From Verpa conica (Eukaryota; Ascomycota; Pezizomycetes; Pezizales; Morchellaceae), in the NCBI GenBank assembly GCA_033030425.1, contig JAUFSD010000005.1:744001-808000 (forward strand): a DNA stretch of 64,000 nucleotides. The letters run 5' to 3'. Each line of letters opens with the position of its first letter. Position 1 is the stretch's first letter. A program made the translations under genes and the position numbers. Positions 11,996-24,619 of the stretch are shown here, piece after piece. The notes beneath the pieces are model-generated. The model worked only from the letters and a program-made list of their open reading frames with translations. It was not told where the DNA came from and searched no databases.

Positions 11996-13509
11996 CGTAG
12001 GGTCTGCTGGTAGCTACTGAATATTAGAAGATGATGGGTCTATATGGACATGGAGAGGTGCCCTGATGATCAGTCACGGGAGGGTCTCGCCGTAGGTCTT
12101 TGCACATATGCACACCCTGGTAGTGATCGTGTCATTTCCTACTGTTCCACGAAGCCTCACTCAGCCCCCGGGTCTCGTTTGGGGCATGCCAAGTCAATAG
12201 TAAATAACCAGGGGTGATGTGAACAACCTATTACAAGATGAAACGTTGGATATTTAGCCAACCAGGAAAAAAAATCATTCCATTACCCCTACCACTGTAG
12301 GTCCTAGGGATTGTCACCTCCAGCAAAGAGTCGTGCGAGTGATTTCTTATGACTATCGTATAACTACCTACAAGACCACGATTGGGCCAGAAATTACGAG
12401 TATTCTTATAAAAGGAGTATCCTAACTCAATCAGGATGTCTAAGGCAGGAAATTTGCTAAATATAACCTTCCGAGGGTTCTCCAGATGCATTAATGACTA
12501 TTTTCGGACCGGGTATTTGTCTATACTGGGTGTCCTGCACGCTGCTATTTGCCCTATTGGCCTCCTGTATTCACCCTATTGATCTACTGTATTGGTTCTA
12601 CTAACCTGCCCACTACATTTATGTCTACTATATGTATACAAGATTCTGTCGCCTGTTTTCGATTATGCTGTTGAATGAGGCTGTGGAAGGGAGGCGCCCT
12701 AGGCGGCTCTAGGAGGGTCAAACACGTGTATAGGTTGGGGGAGCATTGCTGCACATTTGAAAAAGACCTTTGGTAGTCAGACTGTTGCAGAAAACGCGTG
12801 TTAGTGAGGGCTGATAAATATTGAGGGGAATAGCAGGTAAAGGGATGAAGTGTCTTAGGGACCAACAGCCCCGGAGACCTCTCCACCCATGTTAAGGCCG
12901 GATATCTAAGCACCAGTAGAGGCTGCAGCATATCTTGAAAGGTTAGAACCGCACTGGCCCTCAAAACAACTCCAAAGTAACCTACCGCAGTATCGGTTGT
13001 CTGGTTTAGGGTTTAGGGTTGTGATGTTACTATATATAGGTACAGGTTTTGAGACCAGTAAACATCACTTTTATAAACATCCGTTGATCGAGACATAGGA
13101 TAATTCAAAATCGAAAACTTAAAGCCTATCCAGGATTCATCCTACCCTTACGCCATACGTTTCCCAGACTACCATCCACCTTCTCCTTTAACTCCTCTCA
13201 GCTATGCACGCGGCTGAGGCTGCGGTACACACAAATTTCAGGTGTGCTTACTAGATACTTAATATAGGAATCGGGGACAGGAGGTCTAGCAACTGACCCT
13301 GGGAAGGTTTTGAACCTTCATTCTACTTGCTACTTGAAAAATCTCAGGGCCCCGTGCGTGTGCAGCAACAAGCAGCCTAGAAATTTATATATTCATACCA
13401 CAAGTACAAAGATAATTATCTTTCTAACCCCCTCGAATTGACTGTAGTTTAAGAAACCGCTCATTTATTAATCTAAGAGTCATAACTTATATATGTTAAA
13501 CTAATACAT
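11996..13509. other. Intergenic: chitosanase promoter and unassigned sequence
   Basis: No supported gene. A 126-codon minus-strand frame at 12584-12964 has no recognisable motif. A short TTTAGGG-like double repeat lies near 13007-13020. A copy of TAATACAT ends at 13509, directly before the foldback element. Confidence 0.4.
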
Positions 13510-13510
13510 A

Positions 13511-14056
13511 GTCTCGTGCCCAGTCCCATTATTTGCTGCGCGGCACCGTAGGGTGTGGTGTACTAACCCCTCCGAGCTTGTCCGATTCTTTTTCGGGGAT
13601 ATTCCTCTCGGGGGGCTTTCGGGGAAAATTTGGTACTTACCTTTGTGTGGTTGTCCCACACAAACCTAAGTACTTGTCCACCAGCATAAGAACCCGGAAA
13701 CAGGGAGGGACGTTTTTGTATGGCAAAATATCAGTGCACGACGCCACACCATACAAAAACTACCCCCCGTTTCCGGTTCTTATGCTAGCGGGCAAGTAAA
13801 AGTAAAAGACCGAGCTAGCCAAGGAAAACTCCCAGCAGGTCAGGGAGTTTCGGGGATTTTCGGCGGAAATTAGGTACTTACATTTGTATGAAGCCATCAC
13901 ACAAACTAAAGTACCCTCGGAGGTCAAAAGTCCCCCAAGCCAGCCCAGTCCCCCGAGAGATCTGGAGGTTTTCAGAGATATCCCGAGATTTCTCGGAACT
14001 TTACTCTTTCAGACCCTACGGTGCTGCGCAGCAAATAATGTGGCTGGGCACGAAAC
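13511..14056. mobile_element. Non-autonomous foldback/MITE-like element, 546 bp, with 46-bp TIRs
   Basis: Terminal inverted repeats at 13511-13556 and 14011-14056 match at about 41 of 46 positions (left GTCTCGTGCCCAGTCCCATT; right end, reversed, GTTTCGTGCCCAGCCACATT). The flanks are TAATACAT (13502-13509) and TAACACAT (14057-14064), an apparent 8-bp target duplication with one transition, which suggests a hAT-type integration. Inside is a second, nearly perfect palindrome (13671-13798). Two direct copies of a small palindromic block (GGTACTTAC...) occur at about 13632-13675 and 13875-13915. There is no transposase frame. Class is inferred from TIR and duplication length. Confidence 0.8.
13671..13798. 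repeat. Internal palindrome of the foldback element
   Basis: Arms of about 50 bp (AGCATAAGAACCCGGAAACA ... TGTTTCCGG-type complement ending GCTAGCGGGCAAGTA) flank a 26-bp loop. A diverged stand-alone copy lies at 51036-51165, so this core probably moves or is amplified on its own. Confidence 0.8.
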
Positions 14057-14064
14057 TAACACAT

Positions 14065-15796
14065 TACAAGCGCTTGGTCTATATGTGAGGCTAGACTCCC
14101 CAAGCTAAGAGAGCACTTTATCCTAAGCTACCACCAACTGGCGAGTGCTACAATTTGGTGGGAACTATTACTGAAATTTAATCCCAAATCATAGAATTGC
14201 TGATTAAATAGTCTTGAACTCTTGCTTCCGTCTAGATGTTGAGATAAAATTGAAGCTATGTCACTGCCGGAGCTAGATTGATAAATCTAGTTCGGAGTTC
14301 CAAAATTCAATCTACTTAGGCTAGTGTGGTCTACGGGGACGCCCAATTATAAACTATAGTCTCCACGTACTCATGGGTTAGCTAAAGCTTGTAAATTGAG
14401 GGTATAAAAACATGAGAAATATCTAATAATACACAACTACTACCAGCTACCCATAGACCGTGTGGGATTGAATATAATATCAATAGAAGAACGTTTGAGC
14501 CCGGCTTGGAGTACTGGCTCGAGGTGAATTACGCTCATAGACCCTCTGTATCATCATCCTCTTGGCGCTATTCCTTAGACCGACCTAGCTTAGGTCTAAG
14601 TATCTTTGGGAAATAGGGGAGGTCAGACGTTAAACGTCTACCAGAGAAAGGTTTAAGGTAATATTAAAGAGCGTTTTAGTTTCTAATACAATGTTTTCGA
14701 GATATTGGGCGTCGATTAATAGAAAAATAGTGATACTACCTAGACAAGATGCGACTTATCTATGAAAGGAAAAACACTCCTCATGAAGAGTTCGGGGTCC
14801 TTAACTTGTTCTGAATTACCGATAGAAGTATTAAGAGCTTATCGCTGGAAAGATGGGGGCTTGTGGGTCTAGGGGGAATTTTACGTGTTAATATAAATTA
14901 CGGGACATGCTCCTTCTGCCAATAGTAGTAAATGGTTTTAGGGACATATTTCTGTATGGGTTGTCTGCTCTTATATAGTGATATATGATCTTAAGTCTTA
15001 AATCTCTTATCATCTCTATGATTTCATCACTAACGGTACCCATTCACTTTTATAGATGCCCATTGTACGTCTGCTTTCTATTACCACATGGAGAGATATT
15101 AGTTAGATATGGGCTTGACGCTACCACGAGCCATAGGACTCTACAGTACTAAATGAAACATGAAGACCAATCTAAGCAAAAGAACTAAAAAAAAGTTATC
15201 GATGAATGACAAAAGACAAACCAATGCATCTACCTTTTCATCTGAACCTGGTGCAAGCAGCAGAGTCACAAAGAATTGGTGGCTACACCGACAGCAAACA
15301 ATTCGGCCATACCTCACTTGATGGGCCTCCTGTTTTTTACATCTTTGATGTGCCTAGATAGTACTCGGTGGTTGGCTGATCAGGTGTGCCTCCGCCTGTA
15401 GCAATTTTGGAGGCTGTTACTTCCTTATTCCCAGTCTACATATATATAGCTTGGTACGTCACCGTAGGTGATGGGAACTAGGAGCTCTCTAGTTCAACAT
15501 TTATATGCATTATTTCAGTATTCCCCTGGTATAGCCTTTTACCAAGTGTAAGAATGAAAAGTAGTATTCATACAAATATCGGCTGCTGGACGATGTGCTG
15601 ATAATGACTTTTTACCCATTGCTACCACATCGGGCTTTAGAATACCGTATAGTGCATACAACGAGTGATGGGTAGTGACTACCACTTACAGATAAGATCA
15701 TCTAGATAATCCACCAGCGGGGTTGAGCGGCAACGTAAATTCCCAACGAACACCATACATTCGCCACGAGCCCACGGGTACAGAACACAAAAGAAA
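14065..15796. other. Intergenic, AT-rich, no gene seen
   Basis: Many stops in all frames; no protein motif or clear repeat was found. The final part is the promoter of the WD40 gene. Confidence 0.45.
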
Positions 15797-17155
15797 ATGT
15801 CAGTCTCCAACGATCCCGGTAACTTTTTCCAAACAGAGTAAATTTCCTCACCTATAAAAGGGATTTTTGCTTGTTTCTTAGCTGCTAACTATCACATAGT
15901 GCAAGTGCTGCCAAAGCTGAGCGTCGCGCTGCCAAACGCGGTAACAAGAATGGCGACCCCATAGACCTCTCCTCAAAGTTGTTAGCAATAATTCCTGACC
16001 CCCTAAACCCCGACCGTGTCTACGTTGCCGAAAGTGGTGGTTACGCAAGAAGAGTTGACCTTGAAGTCTGTAAGAACATAAAATGCGCCATTTAATACTA
16101 ATAGCTACATAGCTAACCAAGTAGCTGTATCCAATCTAGACAGGAGATAAATCCTGTACCTACAGAGGTCACACAGCCCCTGTTACATCTCTTGCACTCG
16201 ACTCAACTGCCAAGGTCCTGTTTGCCGGGTCATGGGATAAGACAATCATCTCGTGGAATACGGATACCCGGAAGCCGCTGCAGAAATTCAGTGGACATAC
16301 AGACTTTGTAAAGTCACTACTATATCTCCATACCTCTACTGGCGGACTTCTGCTCTCAGGCTCTAGCGATGCATCAATCATAATCTGGGATGCTGTCACG
16401 GGAGCCCGATTATACGCTCTCTTCGGGCACAATCGCGGTATTGGGGCACTCGCACTTGACCCAATCGATTCTACACCTACTCTCGCGGTGGTCTACTCTG
16501 GGGGTAGCGAGCGGGATATTAAAAGGTGGGAAATTCCTGTCGAGGATCCTGGGTCATCGAAGGAGGTGGGGGAGCCAATGTTGGAGCATGATACCAGCGT
16601 GAATATGATACGTTTCGAGGGTGAGGACACAGATATGTGGACAGCGAGTGCAGATACTACAGCGAGGAGAATTGATATTAGGGATGTGAAGAAGAAGGAT
16701 GGGGGTAGGAGCGATACGGTGTTGGGGCATCCGGATTATGTTAATGATGTTGTGGCTGAGCCCAGGGGAAAGTGGGTTGTTACTGCGTGTAGGGATGAGG
16801 AAGTTAGGGTTTGGGATATTGGTGTGAGTGGGCTTTCTTAATTTAATATGGTGGGGTTAAGGCTGGGTGCTGACTTTGATAGACTGGAGAACTTTATCAT
16901 ACTTATGATGGCCATTCAGAGGATGTTATGGGGTTGGCGATTGTGGGTAGTAGGCAGGACACGGTAGCGAGTGTGTCTACTGATGGGACGATTAGAAAGT
17001 GGTCCCTGAAGCAGGCAGATTTGATGGAGGCCATTGAAGAGAAGAAAAATGAAATCAAAGAGACAGAAGAGCCTACCATCGAGGGGACAGAAGAGAGCAT
17101 TTTAACAGTAGAAGAGGAGAGAGAGTTGGCGGAACTGATGGAGGATGACGACTAG
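15797..17155 (+). CDS. WD40-repeat protein (seven-bladed propeller)
   Basis: Best model join(15797..15818,15917..16065,16140..16823,16883..17155), 375 aa. The N-terminus is uncertain: after the 22-nt first exon, the frame only joins the next exon if an AAAG acceptor at 15916 is used; the nicer CATAG acceptor at 15899 breaks frame. Seven WD-like units can be read: YARRVDLETGD, FAGSWDKTIISWN, LSGSSDASIIIWD, a degenerate SGGSERDIKRWEI, TASADTTARRIDI, TACRDEEVRVWDIG and ASVSTDGTIRKWS, with GH dipeptides between. The C-terminus is an acidic coiled coil ending ERELAELMEDDD. This is a widespread fungal WD40 type without assigned function that I can name. A scaffold role is inferred. The 3' end faces the Apc15 gene 356 bp away. 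Confidence 0.8.
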
Positions 17156-17511
17156 TAAGGATGTTGAAATTTATGAGCACAATAGACCGTAAGTACATGT
17201 ACTATTCTATGTAACTCCAAGTACATGCAATATTAGGACGAATATATCGCTTCATGTAATGTCACTCGTATGTAATATATCACTCGCGTGCAAGTTAAAG
17301 TTATTCCTACAAAAACAACTCGTAGCAAGCAAGCATACCTTCAAGATGCAAATTCTAACCTGTATGAACCTATATTATCCAAAAGAAATAGAGCAAGAGC
17401 AAATATAAAAACATTAAGAATGATAACGAGGATTTCTTACAACGAGTTTGTACCGAAAAAAAAAACCCGCTGTCACGGTTAGAAAGGTAGTTCATTAAGT
17501 CTCAGACAGCC
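17156..17511. other. Convergent 3' spacer between the WD40 gene and APC15
   Basis: AT-rich, TACATGTA at 17194 and a poly-A run at 17456-17465; presumably 3' UTRs of both genes. Confidence 0.4.
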
Positions 17512-18452
17512 TTAGTCGTCACTATCAACCTCCATTTCATCGTCGCTCCTCACAAGAGCGCGCCTCGGGTATGCTCTCAATCTCTGCTCTACGCGTGAGT
17601 CGGGGGGGCCAAAATGTTCATCGTGCGAATACATTGCCTGGTGTGGGCTGGATTCGATTCCATGTGCATGTTGGGTCTCCTCCTCCTCCTCCTCCTCTTC
17701 CTCCTCATCCTCATCCTCGTAGTCAAATTCCTCCTCCTCCTCCTCCTCCTCTTCTTCTTCAGAGTCCTCCCATACTACATCGGCTTCTGGGACCTCGGCG
17801 TCTAGATCCACCTCATCCTCCTCATCCTGCCCTTCAAGTTCACTAAGATCATCCTCATCCTCGTCTTCCGATAGCAATGAATCCGCATCGCCATCAGGAA
17901 CATCTGCATCCAGGTCTAGTTCCTCCACAGTTTCATCTCTTGTAACACCACCATCTGGATCCTCATCATCGAAAGCCTCATCCTCACCAACTACATCTTC
18001 CATCATAGCCTGCCGTTCTGCTTCCTCCCTCTCTGCTTTATCATCAAGCTCTCCCTGATATGTCTTCTGTATTCCAGGCGGCTTGATCCATGTCGCACCG
18101 AACCTCTGGATATTCACTTTCCGTTGTAGTAGAGACTGTTCATCGAGTGCGAGCTGTGTAAGTGGTGAGATTGACGGAATGCGGAAACGTGCTGCTGTTT
18201 GTTGCTGTTGTTGGCGGGCTGCGTTAGGGATCGCTGAGGGGTGGATGTTTTGAGATGTAGGGATGTTGGAGCTGGGGTTTTGAGATAGCGAGGAGGAGTA
18301 GGTTGGAGCAACGGGTGCAAAGGTAGTTGATGGTATATACCACAGTGAGTGTGCCTATAAGGTAAGCATGTTAGTTCCTGGGATTGGTGATGGGTAAAGG
18401 AGGAGAAGATACGTACATCACGCGGAGCAATTAAAGGTATTGAGGAAAGCAT
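17512..18452 (-). CDS. APC15: Anaphase-promoting complex subunit Apc15/Mnd2-like
   Basis: Small acidic subunit of the APC/C ubiquitin ligase, needed for turnover of the mitotic checkpoint complex (family knowledge). Exons complement(join(17512..18354,18417..18452)), 292 aa. The first exon encodes MLSSIPLIAPRD and the second continues AHSLW, matching the conserved start of fungal Apc15 (PLxxPRDxHSLW). The second landmark, IQRFGATWIKPPG followed by KTYQGELDDKAEREE, lies around residues 95-130. The rest is a long acidic tail with two poly-Glu tracts (around 17685-17760). The ORF beginning inside the exon at MNIQRFG is not the true start, since the spliced upstream exon restores the conserved N-terminus. 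Confidence 0.88.
17682..17760 (-). repeat. GAG/GAA trinucleotide tracts encoding poly-Glu
   Basis: Two CTC/CTT-rich runs on the plus strand encode about 10 Glu each in Apc15. They are candidate polymorphic microsatellites. Confidence 0.8.
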
Positions 18453-20437
18453 TATAGGCGATTTTATGATGGGATTAGATGTTATATCTCGAGGTACGTG
18501 AAGATGAGGTTGATATCTGGTTGTTGACTCTGGAGAGGCTGTGATGTTGGAATAGGGCAGTTGCCTAGACAACTGCCCTGCATAGATAACACAGATCACA
18601 ATGCGCCCAGCGCGTAGAACTGCATATGTAGTTCAAGATCTGCCAAGAGTGTGTCTATCTTGGTAGATTGCGTGCTTCGGGATCTTAGCTTGGAATGGCA
18701 AACACCATTCTCGACTTGCCTAGGATAGGGTAAATTATTGTCTAATATGAAACTAATTTGTATAGAATATGTACTAATCTGCGGGTACATAGGGTTGCTG
18801 GCTAGAACTATATATAATGCAGAAGGGGCAAAGGCACTTGGTAGTGGTAAAACAGGTTGGATAACTACTACTAGGTAGTATTACTACCCTAATATTCTTT
18901 TTTCGCCCTTAAGCCGGCCGTATATACCTGGAATAAGCGTAAAAACTTAATAAATTTTCTAAGATGGGTTTACTATATAATATTATTTGAAATAAAAGTG
19001 TTGAGTTATCTCCGCAACGGCCCTGTGAGCTCGAAGATATTGAACTAGTCAACCACATTTTTGTAGGTTTGTTTAGCTATGTCTTACTATGTAAGAGACT
19101 CTATTGTGTGGTTGTATTAGAATATTCGGGGGGCGGGTTTAATAGGGTAGTCTCCTTGGGATTCTTTCCTAGTAGAATCCTTTATATTACACATCTGTTA
19201 CATGGAAGATTCACTATCTATAAATACGCCGCTTTTAGGAAGTCATCTCTGCTCCCGACTTCTAATGTAGCTATCTCCAGCTTAACGACAAATGAGGGCT
19301 AAACTATAAGGGTTGTCTGGTGCAAGACAAGTAGATTAGCGGCTAGAACCTATGGGCTATACTAAATTAGTTGTATTAAGGTGCTATGTCCCCGCGATTG
19401 TACTCGGTACATAGCAGCAACTTATTTTATCGTTGAATTTGAGGTGAAAAACGCCAAGGTCGATCATCATTGAAATGGGGATTTGTGATCATTCCAGTTA
19501 TCCTCGTTGGGAATTGGTGATTGACCTACCAGCTTTGCGAGAGACTTCTTCAAGCTGGTAGGGCTGGAAACTCGGATCGAAGGATTCTACTTGGATATCG
19601 CGGAATAATACTCTCATGTGCGGTTTGAGGATGTGATTTGTTCATTCATTACTCGCTAGAGATTTTCTACAATGTCATCAAAGAAGATTTAATGACCATG
19701 AACCATGATCCCGCTATGTACCCCGGGAGTCCCAAGGTGGATGTTCCATTCTCAAATTTTGTTAATTTTGATCCTAGTGCCATGCGGTCGATCGTGATAT
19801 TCCAAGAATTTTTCTGACACATTAATTTTACAGATCGATGGAGAAATCATGAACCCAGACAGCCTCAGCCCTAAATTTAATTTTTGTGGTGGGTTGTGTC
19901 TTATTATACTATATAGATCGAGCGCGAGGGCTAACACTAACATGAGATATCTAGAATACACATGTAGTTAATTATGGATCTTTGTAGAATCCTAAATTTT
20001 AGAGGTGAGTACTATGGTCTAAAGATATAGGTTAAAATTCCAAGTGTCATTAGGTATGAACCATGGCCTTTTAAGTAAAGGGATACATACATGTATGAGT
20101 ACCATAGCTTTGGGGCTGCATTCAGAGGGATACATATGCCCTTTGTCGAGGCTGATAGTTTTTACGTGCGGCTAACCGCGGATATGATGAGTAAATAGCT
20201 CCTCTGGCTTGAACTGGGATTGCATTGTGCTCGATGACGATCGCCTTCCCGTTGAACCCTCGTTGAGTTGCTTACATATGCCCCGCCTTTTAAATAAAGT
20301 AGACTACATACCCCACCACCATCTCATTCAGCACACAACAGAAGCTTCATCAAATACACGTCAATTAAAAAACGCTTTTGAAACAAAGGAATCCGAAAGA
20401 ATAAAACTTTAAAGACCGAACAGGACAATAATTCAAT
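18453..20437. other. Intergenic, no gene seen
   Basis: About 2 kb between the divergent APC15 and aminopeptidase genes. All open frames are short and lack motifs. A TACATGTA lies at 20088. The ends should contain both promoters. Confidence 0.45.
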
Positions 20438-23400
20438 ATGGCTTCCGCTGTTTCAAGCCGAGATGTCCTACCATCCCAGTACGTTATCTCCCCAATGATA
20501 ATAGAAGAGAAACAACTAAACTGATTCCCTACGCAGTGTCAAGCCTGTACATTACGACCTCGTACTAGAAAATATTGACACCAAGGCATTCACATATGAT
20601 GGAGCCGTCAAGATTAATCTTGAGCTAAATGAGAAGACAAGCTCTATTACCCTCAACTCAAAAGAGTTGAAGATTGCCGAGGGCAAGGTCCAAGTCGAGG
20701 ATAAGGATGGTGTGTTCCAGCGAATTGAATTGGTGAACCGAGAGCAAATAGCTGACGATTTATTATTTGGTATAGCTACTATCAAGGTCACAGATATTTC
20801 GTATGATGGGAAGGCAGAAAGGGTCACTCTGTCGCTTGACCAGGAGCTGCCAGGCAGCGGGAAGGCTGTACTAGAGATAAAGTTTTCGGGAATCATTAAC
20901 CATAAGGTCTGGTGACTGTCACTATTCGAGGGGGATTAGAATAAATGATGCTGATTTCAGGACTTCAGATGGCTGGATTCTATCGCAGTGCTTACAAGAA
21001 TGCCGAAGGCAAAGATGATTGGATGTTTTCTACACAGTTCGAGTCTTGTGATGCCCGTCAAGCATTCCCTTGGTTAGTTCCGGTCTTGCAAACAATGGTT
21101 GAATGGGCGATCTCTCCGCAGCTACGCTAACGAGTTCCGCGTGATAGTTTCGACGAACCGAATCTCAAAGCTACTTATGACTTCGCTATCACAGTCCCAG
21201 AAAGTTTTACCGCATTATCCAATCAGCCTGTAAAAGAAACAAAGTCTTCAGGTAACGGGCTCAAGACAGTTTCCTTCTTGACTGTTCCTAAGATGAGCAC
21301 ATATGTGGGTTCAAGATACTACCCATTTCTGTGGTCCGATTTCACTAAAATTATTATGTAGCTTCTTGCCTGGGCTTGTGGAGAGTTCGATTACGTTGAA
21401 GACTTTACAGATCGTGAATATGATGGAAGGGGTAAACTACCAGTAAGAGTTTACACTACTAAGGGTCTTGTGGACCAAGGTCGATTTGCCTTGCAAAACG
21501 CAAAGAAGATTGTTGATTACTTTTCAGAGGTCAGCTAAGTCCATACCCTATTGAAAACTCTAAAGAGATGTTAACCTAAGAGCAACCTTTTGTAGATATT
21601 CGATCTTGACTATCCACTTCCGAAAGTTGATCTTTTGGCTGTCCACGAATTTGTAATTAAGTCATTTTTCCTCTTCTTAAGTACGGCAATGTGAGGCTAA
21701 TATAGATGGTACACCGTAGTCCCATGGGGCTATGGAGAACTGGGGACTTATCACTTACAGGACGACTGCTGTACTTTTTGATGAGAAGACATCGGATTCA
21801 AGATACAAGAACAGGGTGGCGTATGTTGTCGCTCATGGTAATTCCTCTTTCAGTCTATCCACTGTATCTTTTTTGTTAACAAATCCCCATAGAGCTTGCT
21901 CATCAATGGTTCGGAAATCTCGTCACTATGGACTGGTGGTCAGAACTGTGGCTAAACGAAGGGTTTGCTACTTGGGTGGGATGGTATGCAATCGATCACT
22001 TCTATCCTGGTAAGTATGAAATATAAGTCGATTTAAAATTTGATACTGATGTCTTTGGTAGAGTGGAACGTTTGGGGCCAGTTCGTCGTACGTCGTCTTT
22101 CCAGAGGCATGCACTATCACTCGTCTATTCTATACTGATAATGTTACTTAGACTGAATCCCTACAAACAGCCTTCCAACTTGATTCATTGCGCGGTTCGC
22201 ATCCAATTGAAGTCCCAGTAAGAAGTGCTTTGGATATTGATCAGATATTCGATCATATCAGTTATTTGAAGGTATTTTTTTTACGCAATGTATTTCTTAT
22301 CAGTGAAATTAAACTTACAAAACGACTCTATTAGGGATCTGGTACTATCGGTATGTTGAGCAATCATCTTGGTGTTCAGACATTCTTGTCAGGAGTTTCA
22401 AGTTACTTGAAGAAACATGCATATGGCAATGCGACAACAGAAGACTTGTGGTCTGCCCTTAGTGATAAGACTGGTATTAATGTTTCTGAGTTCATGGTGG
22501 GTAGCCACCCTTTTAGACTTTGCCTTTTGTGTTATGATCCTGATTGTTTGAAAAGAGCAACTGGATCAAGGTTATTGGTTTCCCCGTAGTTACCGTCTCG
22601 GAAGAGCCCGGTCAGATCACTGTCCGCCAATCCCGCTTTCTCAGCACTGGTGATGTCAGGCCAGAAGAAGATACGACTACTTGGTGGATCCCCCTGATGT
22701 TGACGGATCAATCCTATACACCATCCGCAGTCAGAGTCAGCGCCCTCACTACCAAAGAGACAACAATTCGGGATTTAAACACCGATTACTATAAACTGAA
22801 TCTTGGCCAGAATGGATTCTACAGAGTCAATTACCCGGCAGAGAGACTAGCGAAGCTTGGGGAAGTTCGAGAACAGCTCAGTGTATCTGATAGGGTTGGG
22901 TTAATTGCTGATGCTGCTGCAATGGCATTATCTGGACTTGGGACGACTACAGGATTACTATCTTTCTTGGCTGGGTTGAAGGGTGAGGATAGCTACCTGG
23001 TCTGGGCAGAACTTCAGGTGCAGCTTGGAAAGCTCAAATCAGTTTTTGCGGAAAGCGAGCCAGAGATCTACCAAGGGTTGAAAAAACTTACCTTGGAGCT
23101 TGTAGCCCCTTGTGTTGAGAAGATCGGATGGGAATTTAAGGAAGGAGAGGACTTTTTGACCGCGAGACTGAGATCCTTGCTCATCAGCACTGCTGGAGGC
23201 GTTGAACATCAGCCTACAGTTGATGAAGCCCTTCGTCGCTTTAAACTCTATACTATCGGGGAAGATAAATCCGCGATCCATCCTAACCTTCGCTTGGCAG
23301 TCTTCCGCATTGCTATTGCCCAGGGTGGCCAGGAAGAGTTCGATGCAGTTATGAAGGAGTACTTCTCAACTACTACAGTCGATGGAACGGAAATTTGCTT

Positions 23401-23806
23401 ATCGTCTCTTGGACGAGTGCGTACACCAGAGCTTATTCAAAAGGTGCTGGAGTTTACCTTCTCAGATAAAGTTAAAATCCAAGACAAGCATACTCCCTTC
23501 GTCTCACTCTCAAACAACCATCGGGCTAGGCACGCATTGTGGGAGTTCGTTAAGAAGAACTGGGATACGATCTACGCACAGCTCTCAGGCAATATGGTCG
23601 TTCTGGATCGTTTCCTTAAGAGATCGCTCGATAAGTTTTCGAGTAGGGAGATCATGGCAGAGATCGAGGAATTCTTCAAGGATAAGGACAATCACGGATA
23701 CGATAAAGGGCTTGTGGTCATTCGTGATAGCATCACAGGAAATGCAAACTGGGTCGAACGTGATGCAAAGATTGTGAAGGAATGGTTGAAGGAGTATGTC
23801 GCTTAG
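20438..23806 (+). CDS. M1-family zinc aminopeptidase (Ape2/Aap1, puromycin-sensitive type)
   Basis: Cytosolic metallo-aminopeptidase that trims N-terminal residues from peptides. Twelve exons: join(20438..20478,20537..20906,20969..21072,21148..21304,21362..21529,21596..21652,21720..21837,21893..22009,22062..22087,22152..22271,22335..22496,22556..23806), 896 aa, normal for the family. Conserved marks: [40 protein letters not shown], exopeptidase motif GAMEN (302-306), zinc site HELAH (338-342) with Glu361 in WLNEGFA giving HEXXH-X18-E, and the ERAP1-like C-terminal helical domain. The HE dipeptide is split by intron 7. No signal peptide. Exon 12 seems to use an AAAAG acceptor at 22555; it keeps [14 protein letters not shown] intact. 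Intron count is high and one exon is only 26 nt. Confidence 0.96.
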
Positions 23807-24619
23807 TGTGGGTAGTATATGTGGTATAGGTAATATGAGGCTAAGAGGGTTTCTCTTTTACTGTGTGTGCCTAGCTTAAGAATAGACCAATATATTGATA
23901 CCGAATGGTACTGGATTTAGTGGAGTTTGGGCCAGCCAAGTACATACATCTAGACAATCGTACGGCTATAAGCTTTTGTAGGGAGATTAAGCTTTCTTAA
24001 GTGCAGAAAGATGTCTACCAATAGGTAAAAATGCAATAGCATATGTGCTGTGGGGGTTAAGACGATAACGTCAGCGAAAATCGGTTTGCGTAGGATAAGG
24101 AGTTGCCATGTAGACAAGGGCAACTAGGTCTTAGCTGCTAAGAGATGTTCTTGTGTCCATAAATACACTCAGAGCAAACACATAAGGTACATGTAGCGAC
24201 AACACCAAACCACAAGAGGAAAGCGTAAGCCACTACACACCAATCACAGCCCCCGCGCGAGGCTCGTTCAACAGGAGGTTTTGCTTGTGGCCGGTTACAA
24301 CAGCAGCCCTCGTCCAGCCGAGCGCCTTCTCTTCTCTTTTTTCTTTCTTCTTCTCAGAAACAACAAGAGACACGTTCCTGTGCATCCGCTTCCATAGTAA
24401 GACCCAGCACGGTACATACCCCATACCCCCCGAGGTCCCTCCCCCTTCTATTGCTGCATACCGTAACCTCACCTACTAACTAACCTCCCCCTCTTCAGCT
24501 TCCGACCACAACTCCATCCCCATCTCCTGTTCCCGCTTCCACACAACTCCATCCTTCCATCTTCGTTGTCAGCTTCCCATCACCGAGCTCCCAATAACAC
24601 AACTCACACAACCACCATC
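23807..24619. promoter_or_regulatory. Intergenic: ypt1 promoter and pyrimidine-rich leader
   Basis: The last 140 bases before the ypt1 ATG are almost purine-poor (CTCCC/CAACTCC repeats), typical of highly expressed fungal genes. TACATGTA lies at 24188. Open frames on either strand are unsupported. Confidence 0.5.

Noticed and set aside
12584..12964. 126-codon minus-strand ORF
   Set aside because: No recognisable motif, no spliced partner exon, biased to Ser/Pro/Leu as in non-coding DNA.
13007..13020. TTTAGGG-like repeat suggesting a telomere relic
   Set aside because: Only two units; chance is likely in this AT-rich stretch.
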